DNA of 64,000 bases from Brevibacillus sp042683565 (GTDB taxonomy: Bacteria; Bacillota; Bacilli; Brevibacillales; Brevibacillaceae): assembly GCF_042683565.1 (NCBI RefSeq), contig NZ_JBHUJW010000006.1:174815-238814 (forward strand), read 5' to 3'. Position numbers and translations under genes: made by a program. A model generated the notes under the pieces. The model was not told the DNA's origin. It saw only the letters and a program-made list of their open reading frames with translations, and searched no databases. Each line of letters opens with the position of its first letter. Positions within the stretch are counted from its first letter, which is position 1. Below are positions 16,467 to 27,047 of this stretch, in pieces.

Positions 16467-18286
16467 CCCGCTTTACCCCCTTGGGCGAATGGGACCCAGA
16501 ACGTAACAGTCGTCCCTACATTCCACTCGCTGGTGATCTCGATATCTGCTCCGTGTGCTTGCACCAACTCCCGCGCAATGGCCAGCCCCAGGCCTGTGCC
16601 GCCCTGTCCCCGCGAACGCGCTTTGTCTACTCGGTAAAAGCGCTCGAAGATTCGTTTCAAATCACGGCTGGGAATTCCGATCCCCGTGTCTTCGATGGAG
16701 ACAAGAACGCGTTTCTGATGGTAGTTCGCCTTGGCGCGCAGAACCACCTTGCCTCCCTGGGGCGTGTATTTGATCGCGTTCGAGAGCAGGTTGTCCAACA
16801 CTTGATTGATCGCATCCAGGTCGATATAGACCGGGGGCAGGTTGGGCGGAATGTCCAGACCAAGCTGCACGTCCTGCTGCTCGCCAAACATGGAAAAGCG
16901 GTCGGCTGCGTAGTGCAGCAGCCGGCTGATGTCCTCCTCCTTGCAGTGCAGGCGCACCCCTTGCGAATCGAACCGGGACAGCTGCAACAAATCGTTGACC
17001 AGACGAATCATCCGCTCGGTCTCCGACATGGTCACGCGCAAAAAGCGGTTGGACAGCTCCGGCTCCTCCATCGCGCCCTCCAGCAAGGCTTCCACATAGC
17101 TTTTGATCGTCGTCAAAGGCGTGCGCAACTCATGCGATACATTCGCCACGAACTCCCGTCGCTGCTGCTCCAGACGCTGCTGCTCGGTTACGTCTGCGAC
17201 CACGGCGATGATTCCGCCCTTTTTTCCGCTGTCATGCTGCAGCGGTGTAAACGTCACGCGCAAAATGACTTCATCCCGATTGGGCAGCATCATTTCGATG
17301 AACAGCGGCTCGACCTGCTCATACAGCGGCATTTCTTCCTCCGGCGGGAGACTCAAAAGGTCGTACAGCGTCCGCCCTTTGATCAATACCTCGGTCATGG
17401 TCACCTGCAGCATTTCTTCCGCTGCGCGGTTAAACAAAATGATCCTGCCCTTCCGATCGGCAGCGATCACCCCGTCTGTCATGTTGCTCAAAATGCCCGC
17501 GAGCTTTTCTCTCTCTTCCTCCTGCTGAAGTATCGCCTCCTGCAGGCGAAGCGTCATATGGTTAAACGCCATCCCTAGCTGGCCGATCTCATCCCCGCTG
17601 TACACACGCACATTGCTTTTGAAATCTCCGTCCGCGACGGCCCTGGCCTGACGGGTCATTTCCTTGATCGGCTTGGTAATCGTCCGCGCCAGCACGACTC
17701 CCAGCGCGGCCGTGATCACCAAGGCAAACATCGTGCCCGTCGCCAAAATGCCGTTCATTTTCCGGATCGTCGTATAAGTGCCCTCCATCGAAGCCACCAT
17801 GTAGACAGCTCCGTACACGATTTGATCGCCTTTGACCGGCAGCACGAGCACCTTCACGCGAGCCCCTGTCCGCGGGTCGATCCGCATCGACTCGCTGCGG
17901 GTGCCGAGCAACGCAACCGTGACCTCGGGCTGAGACGTCCGCTGCCCGATCGTGCTCTTGTCCTCCGTCGTGCTGACGACCGTGCCTGTCTGATCGATGA
18001 CCTGCACATTGGCTCCGTTGATTTTGACCAGGTTGTTGATCAGGTTGTCAATGTCTTGCCGGTATTGCTCAGGGTTCTGCTCCTTGCCGTCCTTTGGGCG
18101 CAGATCGCTCTCGAGCAGGCTCGCCAGCAAGCTCGCCTGACCGTTCAACGCCTCGGAAAAGTTGTTGATGAAGTAGTTCTCCACTTCCCGGGCAAAGTAG
18201 GCGCCAATGAATTGCATCGCGAGCAAAATGAGCAGCATGTAAATGACGACCATTTTCCATTGAATCGTTTTGAACAGCCGCCTCAT
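16463..18286 (-). CDS. walK: Sensor histidine kinase WalK (YycG)
   Basis: 607 aa. Membrane segments at about 10-29 and 180-202 flank an extracytoplasmic sensor domain; then HAMP (about 203-256), PAS (about 262-370), HisKA with the phospho-acceptor His in VANVSHELRTPLTTIKSY (near 390) and a HATPase_c domain with DNLLSNAIKY, DTGIGIP and GTGLGLAI boxes. It phosphorylates WalR and controls autolysin and cell-wall genes; essential in low-GC Firmicutes. 4-bp overlap with walR. Confidence 0.97.
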   Translation of the reverse strand: MRRLFKTIQWKMVVIYMLLILLAMQFIGAYFAREVENYFINNFSEALNGQASLLASLLESDLRPKDGKEQNPEQYRQDIDNLINNLVKINGANVQVIDQTGTVVSTTEDKSTIGQRTSQPEVTVALLGTRSESMRIDPRTGARVKVLVLPVKGDQIVYGAVYMVASMEGTYTTIRKMNGILATGTMFALVITAALGVVLARTITKPIKEMTRQARAVADGDFKSNVRVYSGDEIGQLGMAFNHMTLRLQEAILQQEEEREKLAGILSNMTDGVIAADRKGRIILFNRAAEEMLQVTMTEVLIKGRTLYDLLSLPPEEEMPLYEQVEPLFIEMMLPNRDEVILRVTFTPLQHDSGKKGGIIAVVADVTEQQRLEQQRREFVANVSHELRTPLTTIKSYVEALLEGAMEEPELSNRFLRVTMSETERMIRLVNDLLQLSRFDSQGVRLHCKEEDISRLLHYAADRFSMFGEQQDVQLGLDIPPNLPPVYIDLDAINQVLDNLLSNAIKYTPQGGKVVLRAKANYHQKRVLVSIEDTGIGIPSRDLKRIFERFYRVDKARSRGQGGTGLGLAIARELVQAHGADIEITSEWNVGTTVTFWVPFAQGGKAG

Positions 18287-18993
18287 CCAGGCGTTCCTCC
18301 CAGACCGGGATTGCGCAAGGTGTAGCCCAGACCGCGGCGCGTAATAATGTATTTCGGCTGACTCGGGTCGTCCTCGATTTTCTCCCGCAACCGGCGAATC
18401 GTCACATCGACCGTGCGCACATCACCGAAGTAGTCGAACCCCCATACCGACTGGAGCAAATGCTCGCGCGTCAACACTTGCCCCTGATGGCGCGCCAGGT
18501 AAACCAGCAGCTCAAACTCCCGGTGCGTCAAATCGAGCGGCTCGCCCAGCTTTCCCACCGTGTACGAATGAAGATCGATCTCCAGTTCGTGGACGCGCAG
18601 CAGATGCTGCTGGTCCCTGTCTTCGTTCTTCGGCTGGTGTCTGCGCAAATGGGCCTTGACCCGCGCGACCAGCTCCCGGGTGCTGAACGGCTTGGTGACG
18701 TAATCATCCGCGCCCAGCTCCAGCCCCAGCACCTTGTCCAGCTCGGAGTCTTTCGCAGTCAGCATGATGATCGGCACATCGTGCGACTGGCGGACAGTCC
18801 GGCACACATCCATCCCGTCCCGCCCTGGCAGCATCACATCCAGCAAAATCAAGTCCGGACGTTCATTCTCCACGACGATCAACGCCTCATCGCCGTCATA
18901 GGCGCACACGACCTGATAGCCTTCCTTTTCAAACGTAAACTTCAAAATATCCGCGATCGGTTTTTCATCATCTACCACCAGGAGTTTTGCCAT
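18283..18993 (-). CDS. walR: Response regulator WalR (YycF)
   Basis: 236 aa from ATG 18993, chosen for GGAGGGAGCGAA directly upstream and for the family start MAKLLVVDDEKPIADILKF. Receiver domain with Asp in LLDVMLPGRDG (phospho-acceptor near residue 53) and Lys in YVTKPF; winged-helix OmpR-type DNA-binding domain (about 130-228, with VWGFDYFGDVRTVDVTI). It is the master regulator of cell-wall turnover genes; the M23 peptidase gene upstream is a candidate target. Confidence 0.97.
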   Translation of the reverse strand: MAKLLVVDDEKPIADILKFTFEKEGYQVVCAYDGDEALIVVENERPDLILLDVMLPGRDGMDVCRTVRQSHDVPIIMLTAKDSELDKVLGLELGADDYVTKPFSTRELVARVKAHLRRHQPKNEDRDQQHLLRVHELEIDLHSYTVGKLGEPLDLTHREFELLVYLARHQGQVLTREHLLQSVWGFDYFGDVRTVDVTIRRLREKIEDDPSQPKYIITRRGLGYTLRNPGLGGTPG

Positions 18994-19163
18994 TTCGCTC
19001 CCTCCTTTTCTCTTAAAGGATTCCACTCGTCCAGCCTCTATTCCTCTACAATACACCATGTCCTGCACGTAATGAAGCCTCGTGGGAATCACTCCCTGCA
19101 CCTGATGTCTCGACCGGCAAAAAACATGTACCGATGCCAGTCCTGTCGTCCGCTCGTCGGCAT

Positions 19164-19198
19164 GAAAAAAAGGGCCATCTCCGTAGAGACACCCTTTT
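19164..19198 (-). terminator. Terminator of the M23 peptidase gene
   Basis: Minus-strand stem AAAGGG..TCTC / GAGA..CCCTTT around a TACG loop, followed by a T run. It lies about 25 bp after the peptidase stop and separates it from walR. Confidence 0.75.
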
Positions 19199-19221
19199 CT
19201 TTCTTGCCAAAAACTGCTTTT

Positions 19222-20718
19222 CTATTTCAAGAAACGCATCGGGTTCATCAGTCGTCCATTTTGATGTACCTCAAAATGCAAGTGAACGCCGGTGGAATCG
19301 CCTGTCGATCCTTTTACGCCGATTTTTTGGCCTTGGGCTACCACATCGCCGACTTTCACGCTGATCGTGCTCATGTGGCCGTACAGCGTTTCCATGCCGT
19401 TTCCGTGGTCGATAATGACGGCTTTTCCATAGTCGCCGTCCCATCCGGCAAATTTGACGCGTCCGTTGTCTGCTGCCATCACAGAACCTGAACCGGCAAT
19501 GTCAATCCCTTTGTGCAGGCGGCCCCAGCGCGTTCCAAATCCGCTGCTGACGTAGCCCGGAGCCGGCCAGCTCAGACGGCCTGTCCCACGGGAAGGAATC
19601 ACCTTGGTCCCGCGCTCGATGATTTTCGCCACAGGCTGTACAAGTACGTCCTGCTTGATGACGTTGCGCGCGACGACTTGTCCGTTTTCTTTGATGACTT
19701 CATACTGCACCATCTTGCTGCCGTCCCGACCTTCCTGGACGACTTTTGTCTCTCCCTTTGGCAGCTTGTCGTTGTTGTTGATTTGCGTCGAATACGCAAT
19801 GGGCTCTTTTTGCGAGACATCCTCCTTCACCTGTACGGTGACGAGTGGACGAACGGCCGTCACATTGATTTGTTGCCCCAATTGCAGCAACGTATTTTCC
19901 GTAATGCCCGGATTGTTGTCATAAATATCTTTTGAGGTAATGCCGTACTTTTTGGCGATGCAACCGATGCAATCTCCTTCGACAACGGTATGCGTCAGCT
20001 GCTTGAAAGTACCCTTGACCAGTAGCTCTTCCAGCTTGTCCGCAGGCAGTACTTGCGCTGCCGTCACGGAATCAGCTTCTGTCTGTACCTGCTCCTTGAA
20101 CGTGACTTCCTTGACCGGGCTGCTCTTCGCCGATTCTGAAAGGGAAGCCGCTACAGCCGCCTTTTTGTCCGCCTGTGCGGGAACACCCGAAAATTTTTCT
20201 TTCACATGAGCAAGCACTTGCTCAGCGGTCTTCTGATCGGCAGCGTAGCCGACCACTTTCCCGTCGACCACAATTTTGACCGCCTCGACTTTGATGTCCG
20301 CAATATCCGCCAGCGCGTTGATGGCCGCCGCATTGTCAAATGGCGCTTTGAATTTCCGTTCTTCCTGGAATGTGATGTAATCGGCGAGGGTTAACGAAAG
20401 CCCGTTCCTGGCCTTTTCCTCTTCCAGTCTGGCGGTGGCCCAGTCCTTCACGACAGCAGGGTTGTCCACTACGCCAATCTCCTTGCCATTGACCATCACG
20501 TGATAAACAGATTGGATGTTGCTCGTATAGTAGTATTGCGCGGAAACTCCAGCAACGACAGTGAGCACCAGCCCCGCTGCGACTGAAATCGTTTGTTTCC
20601 TATGTGTTTGGATATATGCACTTGTTTGCTGTATCGTACGCTTCGCCAAATCTCTGCAATTGTGAACGATTCGCTCTGACCGTTCCTGCAGCTTGGCCTT
20701 CCATTCCGACCATTGCAT
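19222..20718 (-). CDS. Membrane-anchored M23 peptidase with LysM and G5 domains
   Basis: 498 aa from ATG 20718 (GGAGGG upstream; the frame opens earlier but lacks a site). Order: short cytoplasmic head, membrane segment about 48-66, a vector-like repeat region, LysM around 250-300 (VVEGDCIGCIAKKYGITSKDIYDNNPGI), a G5 domain around 310-385, and a C-terminal M23 endopeptidase domain with zinc ligands in GRLHKGIDIAG, HGNGMETLYGHMST and GVHLHFEVHQNG. It should cut peptidoglycan cross-bridges during growth. The position just upstream of walRK, which controls autolysins, fits this. Confidence 0.93.
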   Translation of the reverse strand: MQWSEWKAKLQERSERIVHNCRDLAKRTIQQTSAYIQTHRKQTISVAAGLVLTVVAGVSAQYYYTSNIQSVYHVMVNGKEIGVVDNPAVVKDWATARLEEEKARNGLSLTLADYITFQEERKFKAPFDNAAAINALADIADIKVEAVKIVVDGKVVGYAADQKTAEQVLAHVKEKFSGVPAQADKKAAVAASLSESAKSSPVKEVTFKEQVQTEADSVTAAQVLPADKLEELLVKGTFKQLTHTVVEGDCIGCIAKKYGITSKDIYDNNPGITENTLLQLGQQINVTAVRPLVTVQVKEDVSQKEPIAYSTQINNNDKLPKGETKVVQEGRDGSKMVQYEVIKENGQVVARNVIKQDVLVQPVAKIIERGTKVIPSRGTGRLSWPAPGYVSSGFGTRWGRLHKGIDIAGSGSVMAADNGRVKFAGWDGDYGKAVIIDHGNGMETLYGHMSTISVKVGDVVAQGQKIGVKGSTGDSTGVHLHFEVHQNGRLMNPMRFLK

Positions 20719-20980
20719 TACTTGTCCCTCCTGAAAACATAGGAAGCTCGCCTTGCTCTCGGTATTTCCTGAATTGTTTAAATATACCGACCAGGACATT
20801 CAGCCCAAAATTTTGTTTCCAGTAATCTGCCAAATTGCCTAAAGAAACCAACTATGTCGACTTTACCACATTTTTAACGACAACATCAAGCGTAAATTGC
20901 TGTCGAATAAAAAAGACGCCAAAGAGTCATCATATGTACATAGAACTGGAATTATTTAGATGGTCAGGAGTGTGATTTGC

Positions 20981-21352
20981 GTGAAAGAACGGAACATTCT
21001 GGCAGGTTTTCATACGATAGACGACGCGACCAAAGCTGCAGACGCACTGAAGCAGGCCGGCTTTTCCACCGTCCAGATCGACACGGTGGGACAGTATCCC
21101 GGAGACGGGAACGAAGCCATTGTGAATCCCATCTCCGGTGATATTCCCAGCTTGGGCAGCATGACACTGGCGGGAGACTTTCCGAGCGGCCGTGACGCCA
21201 GTGTGCTGGCAGCAGCCAGTCCGGACGCGAGCGGCATGGCGGATCGCGGGGACGACGATCTGAACCGCAGTGTCCTGCTGACTGCCGTCGTACCGGAAGA
21301 GCGCGGCGACGAAGCCACCCGGATTATCGAGTCCTGCGGCGGTATGATCTAG
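20981..21352 (+). CDS. Small alpha/beta protein, YflT-like fold (general-stress type)
   Basis: 123 aa from GTG 20981; GGAG lies 10 bases upstream, and the ATG at 20960 would include that site. The N-terminal half (ILAGFHTIDDATKAADALKQAGFSTVQID) reads as a strand-helix-strand unit like those of YflT/general stress 17M-type proteins, and a similar strand-helix-strand unit ends the protein (VLLTAVVPEERGDEATRIIESCGG). The central part is Gly/Ser/Asp-rich. It stands alone on the plus strand among minus-strand genes. Family assignment is tentative. Confidence 0.75.
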   Translation: MKERNILAGFHTIDDATKAADALKQAGFSTVQIDTVGQYPGDGNEAIVNPISGDIPSLGSMTLAGDFPSGRDASVLAAASPDASGMADRGDDDLNRSVLLTAVVPEERGDEATRIIESCGGMI

Positions 21353-21393
21353 CCAATCGCCGTGTCATTTCCGGCATTTCTGTCAGCAAATAA

Positions 21394-21425
21394 AAGCCAC
21401 CTGTTCCGTCCGGGAAAGGTGGCTT
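21394..21425. terminator. Terminator between convergent genes
   Basis: 9-bp stem AAGCCACCT / AGGTGGCTT with a 14-base loop. On the minus strand it is followed by TTATTT, so it chiefly serves the 68-aa gene; it may also stop plus-strand transcripts. Confidence 0.75.
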
Positions 21426-21448
21426 AGTACGTTTGGCCCATTCGATTA

Positions 21449-21655
21449 TCACACCTCGAGCATAGAAGTTACATCTTTGAGTGCCAAGCGGCGAATGGTC
21501 GTTTTTTCCGAGTCTTGCTGCTTGTAAGTCGTGATGAAGCATAAGTATCCGTTATCGAAATGAGTCATGGTTCCCTTGATGACGACGCCATTGAACATTT
21601 TCACCTGTACATTTTTCCCCAGCAGCTTCATGGCTTTTTGGTCAAAACCCATCAT
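21449..21655 (-). CDS. Small protein with Sm-like sequence pattern (68 aa)
   Basis: ATG 21655 with GGAGAGG 8 bases upstream; a GTG at 21664 overlaps that site. The segment LLGKNVQVKMFNGVVIKGTMTHFDNGYLCFI follows the Sm1 pattern (G-x-x-V-x-V-x-x-x-x-G...G-x-x-x-x-x-D), and a second strand pair follows. Sm-like proteins bind RNA, but no RNA-contact residues can be assigned here and length alone does not distinguish it from other small beta-barrels. Monocistronic, between its own terminator and that of purA. Confidence 0.8.
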   Translation of the reverse strand: MMGFDQKAMKLLGKNVQVKMFNGVVIKGTMTHFDNGYLCFITTYKQQDSEKTTIRRLALKDVTSMLEV

Positions 21656-21750
21656 CGCGATCACCTCTCCATTTCCTTGCTATGCTCTACTTTATGCCCA
21701 GAAGGTGGCGTTTCGTGTCTGTCCTCATAAAAAATTTGTGGGCAAAATGA

Positions 21751-21779
21751 AAAAGCTGTCGATTCGTTCGACAGCTTTT
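21751..21779 (-). terminator. Terminator of purA
   Basis: Perfect 12-bp stem AAAAGCTGTCGA / TCGACAGCTTTT, 5-base loop, with further Ts on the minus strand. Located 23 bp after the purA stop. Confidence 0.9.
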
Positions 21780-21801
21780 CCTATGATGTTGGGACTATGG
21801 C

Positions 21802-23088
21802 TTATCCGTAAATGCCGCGAACAACGACTGTTTGCTCACGATCCGGCCCTACGGAGAAGATCGACAACGGGATACCGGTCAATTGGGTGATGCGCTCGAT
21901 GTAGTGGCGCGCGTTTTCCGGCAGGTCGTTCAGGTTGCGGACGCCTGTAATGTCCTCTGTCCAGCCTGGCAGCTCCTCGTATACCGGTTCGCATTTGGCC
22001 AGCAGGTTCAGGTTCGCCGGGAACGATTCGATAATCTCGCCGTTGTATTTGTACGCGGTGCAAATGCGCAGCGTCTTGATGCCCGTCAAGGTGTCCAGCT
22101 TGGTGATAGCCAGGCCTGTGATACCGCTGACGCGACGAGCGTGACGCACGACCACGCTGTCGAACCAGCCTACACGGCGTGCACGGCCAGTAGTGGTCCC
22201 GTATTCAAAACCAACCTCGCGAATTTGGTCGCCGATTGCATCTGTCAGCTCCGTCAGGAACGGACCGTCGCCTACACGAGTCGTGTACGCTTTGGCTACC
22301 CCGATAACTTGATTGATTTTGGTCGGCCCTACACCGGAACCGATGGTCACGCCGCCGGCAATCGGGTTGGAAGATGTCACGTAAGGATACGTACCTTGGT
22401 CGATGTCGAGCAGCACGCCTTGTGCGCCTTCAAACAGCACGCGGTTGCCGCGGTCGATCGCATCGTTCAGTACGACAGACGTATCTGTTACGTACGGACG
22501 GATGATCTCGGCCACAGCCAGGTATTCGTCCAGCACTTCCTGCAGCGAGAAGCCAGTCGTGTTGTACACTTTTTCCAGCAAATTGTTTTTCTCCGCCAGG
22601 TTGCGCTCCAGCTTGCGTTTGAACTCTTCCGGATCGAGCAGGTCCGCAATGCGAATACCGATGCGAGCTGCTTTGTCCATGTAGGCAGGGCCGATCCCTT
22701 TGCGAGTGGTACCGATCTTGTTTGCTCCGCGGCTGTCCTCTTCCACGCCATCCAGCTTGATGTGGTACGGCAGGATGACATGCGCGCGGTCGCTGATTTT
22801 CAGATTGTCCGTGGTGAAACCGAAGCTGTGGATGTACTCCAGCTCTTTTACCAGCGCTCTCGGATCGACGACCATGCCGTTCCCGATGACGCAGATCTTG
22901 TCTTTATAGAAAATTCCGGATGGAATCAAGTGCAGCTTGTATTTGTTGCCATCAAAAATAATGGTGTGACCCGCGTTGTTCCCGCCTTGGTAACGAGCCA
23001 CTACCTCTGCGCTTTCCGCCAAATAGTCTGTGATTTTTCCTTTTCCTTCATCGCCCCACTGGGTTCCGACGACAACGACTGTTGACAT
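21802..23088 (-). CDS. purA: Adenylosuccinate synthetase
   Basis: 428 aa, the usual length. GTP-dependent joining of IMP and aspartate to adenylosuccinate, first step of the AMP branch. Signature residues: GTQWGDEGKGK (P-loop, catalytic Asp13 in DEGK), GGNNAGHT (His41 region), KGIGPAYMDKAAR, and the C-terminal TKLDTLTG guanine-binding segment. ATG 23088 follows AGGAGGTG. Monocistronic, with an upstream promoter and PurR-type boxes. Confidence 0.98.
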   Translation of the reverse strand: MSTVVVVGTQWGDEGKGKITDYLAESAEVVARYQGGNNAGHTIIFDGNKYKLHLIPSGIFYKDKICVIGNGMVVDPRALVKELEYIHSFGFTTDNLKISDRAHVILPYHIKLDGVEEDSRGANKIGTTRKGIGPAYMDKAARIGIRIADLLDPEEFKRKLERNLAEKNNLLEKVYNTTGFSLQEVLDEYLAVAEIIRPYVTDTSVVLNDAIDRGNRVLFEGAQGVLLDIDQGTYPYVTSSNPIAGGVTIGSGVGPTKINQVIGVAKAYTTRVGDGPFLTELTDAIGDQIREVGFEYGTTTGRARRVGWFDSVVVRHARRVSGITGLAITKLDTLTGIKTLRICTAYKYNGEIIESFPANLNLLAKCEPVYEELPGWTEDITGVRNLNDLPENARHYIERITQLTGIPLSIFSVGPDREQTVVVRGIYG

Positions 23089-23139
23089 CGAAAAACACCT
23101 CCTGATATCATCATGTCCTTTTGGGCCTGAAACAATCTA

Positions 23140-23168
23140 AGTGTACTAAACCAACTCTTGCATGTCAA
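23140..23168 (-). promoter_or_regulatory. purA promoter
   Basis: Minus strand TTGACA (23168-23163), 17-bp spacer, TACACT (23145-23140), about 50 bp upstream of the purA start. Confidence 0.7.
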
Positions 23169-23171
23169 CGA

Positions 23172-23215
23172 AAATACGAACATTAAAATAACGAAAAGAT
23201 TTTACGTTCGGTAAT
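23172..23215. promoter_or_regulatory. Pair of inverted PurBoxes upstream of purA
   Basis: Two near matches to the Bacillus PurR box AWWWCCGAACWWT: AAATACGAACATT at 23172-23184 (plus) and ATTACCGAACGTA at 23215-23203 (minus), facing each other with an 18-bp gap and lying just upstream of the -35 element. PurR would repress purA when purines are plentiful. Confidence 0.6.
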
Positions 23216-23230
23216 TAACTTAGCCCATAG

Positions 23231-23256
23231 AAAAAGCCGGAGCTTTTCCGGCTTTC
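23231..23256 (-). terminator. Terminator of the yybS-gdpP-rplI-dnaB operon
   Basis: 9-bp stem AAAGCCGGA / TCCGGCTTT with a 5-base loop and Ts on the minus strand, a few bases after the dnaB stop. Confidence 0.88.
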
Positions 23257-23261
23257 TCTTT

Positions 23262-24611
<1,350 letters not shown>

Positions 24612-24635
24612 TTCACACCCTCCACATGTCAGTCA

Positions 24636-25079
24636 TTACTCTTCCACCACGTGAACCTTGAGTGTTGTGGTCACTTCGTTGTGCAGTTTCACTTTGATTT
24701 GCGTAACTCCCAGTGCGCGGATCGCATCCATCTCGAGTTTGCGCTTGTCCACTTTAATCTGGAACTGTTCTTCCAATGCTTGTGCCACTTGCTTGCTGGA
24801 AATGGCACCGAAAAGGCGTCCGCCTTCTCCTGCTTTTCCTTTTATTTTGACCGTCAGCTCGCTCAATTTGGCTCCGAGCTCTTGCGCTGCCAGTTTTTCC
24901 TGCTCTTTGCGTTTTTCCTCGCTGCGCTTTTGGGCGTCCAGCGTTTTGACGTTGCTCTCTGTCGCTTCCTTCACCAATCCGCGCGGAATCAGGAAGTTGC
25001 GTACGTAGCCTTCCGACAGATCTTTTACTTCGCCTTTTTTCCCTTGGCCTTTTACATCTTGAAGAAAAATGACTTTCAT
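24636..25079 (-). CDS. rplI: 50S ribosomal protein L9
   Basis: 147 aa counting from the second of two consecutive ATGs (25079), which matches the family start MKVIFLQDVKGQGKKGEV; 25082 is the alternative. N-terminal rRNA-binding domain with GYVRNFLIPRGLVKEAT, a long connecting helix rich in Lys/Glu, and a C-terminal domain. Binds 23S rRNA near the L1 stalk and limits frameshifting. The operon order gdpP-rplI-dnaB is the Bacillales norm. Confidence 0.97.
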   Translation of the reverse strand: MKVIFLQDVKGQGKKGEVKDLSEGYVRNFLIPRGLVKEATESNVKTLDAQKRSEEKRKEQEKLAAQELGAKLSELTVKIKGKAGEGGRLFGAISSKQVAQALEEQFQIKVDKRKLEMDAIRALGVTQIKVKLHNEVTTTLKVHVVEE

Positions 25080-25105
25080 CATCGTTTCCCCCTTCTTCTA
25101 TTGGC

Positions 25106-27043
25106 CTATATGACCGAATCGATCGCTTCTTTCAAGCGTTTGACAGCTTCCTTGATGGTAATTCCCTCGATTTGGGTCGCGGCCCCTGTCAAGTGACCGC
25201 CGCCGCCCAGAAGCTCCATGACAGACTGGACGTTGATATCTCCCAGCGAGCGTCCGCTTATCAAGACGGTGCCATCTGCTCGCTGCGCAACCACAAATGA
25301 AGCCTGGATGCCTGATAAGGCGAGCAGCTGCTCTGCTGCCTGCGCTACCTGGACTTGCGTATATTCCTCGGAAGGATTGCCTGTCGCAATCGCCATGTTG
25401 TCCCGGTACGTCTCGGTGTTCATAATAATTCTCGCCCGTTTGACGTACTGGCTTACATCCTCTTTCAGCAAGCGCTGGACAGCGGCTGTATCGGCGCCAT
25501 TGCGGCGCAAAAACGATGCAGCCTCAAAGGTGCGCGAGCCGGTGCGGAACGCAAAGCTCTTCGTGTCGACGACGATCCCCGCGAGCAGGGCCGTCGCAAT
25601 CAGGCTGTCGATGCTGAGCCGCTCGCTCTGGTATTGCAGCAGCTCCGTCACCAGTTCGGACGTGGATGAAGCGTACGGCTCCAGATAGAGCAGAACCGGC
25701 TCAATGAACTCCTCGGAGCGGCGGTGATGGTCAATAACGACCACGCGGCTTGTTTCGCCCAGCAGCCTTGGCTCGATGACGAGCGACGGGCGATGCGTAT
25801 CGACGATAACGAGCAGTGTGCGCCCGGTCACCAGTCGGATCGCTTGCTCCGGCGTCACGAACGATTCCGCCAGTTCTTCGTTTGCATAGATTTCCTTCAT
25901 CAGCCGCTCGACTGAACTGTTCCCTTCGTCTATGACGATGTAAGCTGCCTTTTTGTGCACCTGGACCGCCTTCAGCACACCCAGCGAAGCCCCGATGGAA
26001 TCGAGGTCCGGCTGCTTGTGCCCCATGACGATGACGTGCTCTGCTTCGTGAATCAAATCGCGCAGCGCATGTGCAATGACGCGTGCCCGCACGCGCGTAC
26101 GTTTCTCCACGGCATTGGATTTTCCGCCGTAGAAAGTGAGCTTGTTCCCTACTTTGACGGCGCTCTGGTCGCCGCCGCGGCCCAGCGCAATATCCAGGCT
26201 CGACTGCGCCATTTGCCCCAACTCGATGTAGCTGCTCGCAGCCGCCCCGACCCCGATGCTCAAGGTAATCGGGATCTTGTTGTCTGCCGTCATTTCCCGT
26301 ACCACATCGAGAATGTCAAAACGCGTTTCTTCTAATTTATCAAGTGTTCCCCGCTCCATCAGCGCCAAAAACTTGTCAGATGTGATTCGGCGAAGATATA
26401 TGCCATGTTTGGTAGACCATTCGGTGATGACGCCTGCGACACTCGTCGACAGCAGTGTCCGGCTCTGATCGTCCATCACTTGTCCGATCTCGTCCAGATT
26501 GTCGAGATGGATGATGGCGAGTGCAGCCTTTTCGCGATGGTATCGGGCCGACAGTTCCTTGAAGTCCGTGATGTCTGTAAAGTACAGCAGACGTTCCTCG
26601 GCCCGGATCAGCACCTCGTATACCCGCTCGTTGTAGGTAAATTCCAGACGTTTTTGCTCCAGCTTGCCACTTATGCCCGGAAAAACCTCCTGCAGGCTCT
26701 TGCCGATCAGCATCTCGTCTCCGGACATGTGCGTCATGAACGGATTTACCCATTCAATTGCCTTTTCTTCGTTGTATAAAAGAATTCCGATCGGCAGCTG
26801 CTGGATCACGCCTTCGCCAGCCTTCTTCACACGATGTGTGACCGTCCCCAGATAGAGGCGCAAATCGCGCTGGAAGCCCTTTTCAGCCTGGAGAGCATAA
26901 ATAACCAGGCCAATCAGGCAGACCATGCCGATCGCCCCGTACATCCAATGGTGCAGGGTCAAAATCCCCAGCAACAGCAAGCTAAAGCTGAGTGTCAGGA
27001 CCATGTGCATCCCGTACCAACGCTTTAACAGGAATTTGGGCAT
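25106..27043 (-). CDS. gdpP: Cyclic-di-AMP phosphodiesterase GdpP (YybT)
   Basis: 645 aa. Two N-terminal membrane segments (about 14-52), a small heme-type PAS domain, a degenerate GGDEF domain (about 170-300), then a DHH/DHHA1 phosphodiesterase with metal ligands in GHKQPDLDSIGAS and VVIDHHRR, and a C-terminal GGGGHLTGAATQ motif. Hydrolyses c-di-AMP to pApA, affecting osmotic balance and beta-lactam tolerance. 4 bp after yybS. Confidence 0.97.
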   Translation of the reverse strand: MPKFLLKRWYGMHMVLTLSFSLLLLGILTLHHWMYGAIGMVCLIGLVIYALQAEKGFQRDLRLYLGTVTHRVKKAGEGVIQQLPIGILLYNEEKAIEWVNPFMTHMSGDEMLIGKSLQEVFPGISGKLEQKRLEFTYNERVYEVLIRAEERLLYFTDITDFKELSARYHREKAALAIIHLDNLDEIGQVMDDQSRTLLSTSVAGVITEWSTKHGIYLRRITSDKFLALMERGTLDKLEETRFDILDVVREMTADNKIPITLSIGVGAAASSYIELGQMAQSSLDIALGRGGDQSAVKVGNKLTFYGGKSNAVEKRTRVRARVIAHALRDLIHEAEHVIVMGHKQPDLDSIGASLGVLKAVQVHKKAAYIVIDEGNSSVERLMKEIYANEELAESFVTPEQAIRLVTGRTLLVIVDTHRPSLVIEPRLLGETSRVVVIDHHRRSEEFIEPVLLYLEPYASSTSELVTELLQYQSERLSIDSLIATALLAGIVVDTKSFAFRTGSRTFEAASFLRRNGADTAAVQRLLKEDVSQYVKRARIIMNTETYRDNMAIATGNPSEEYTQVQVAQAAEQLLALSGIQASFVVAQRADGTVLISGRSLGDINVQSVMELLGGGGHLTGAATQIEGITIKEAVKRLKEAIDSVI

Positions 27044-27047
27044 TTCC

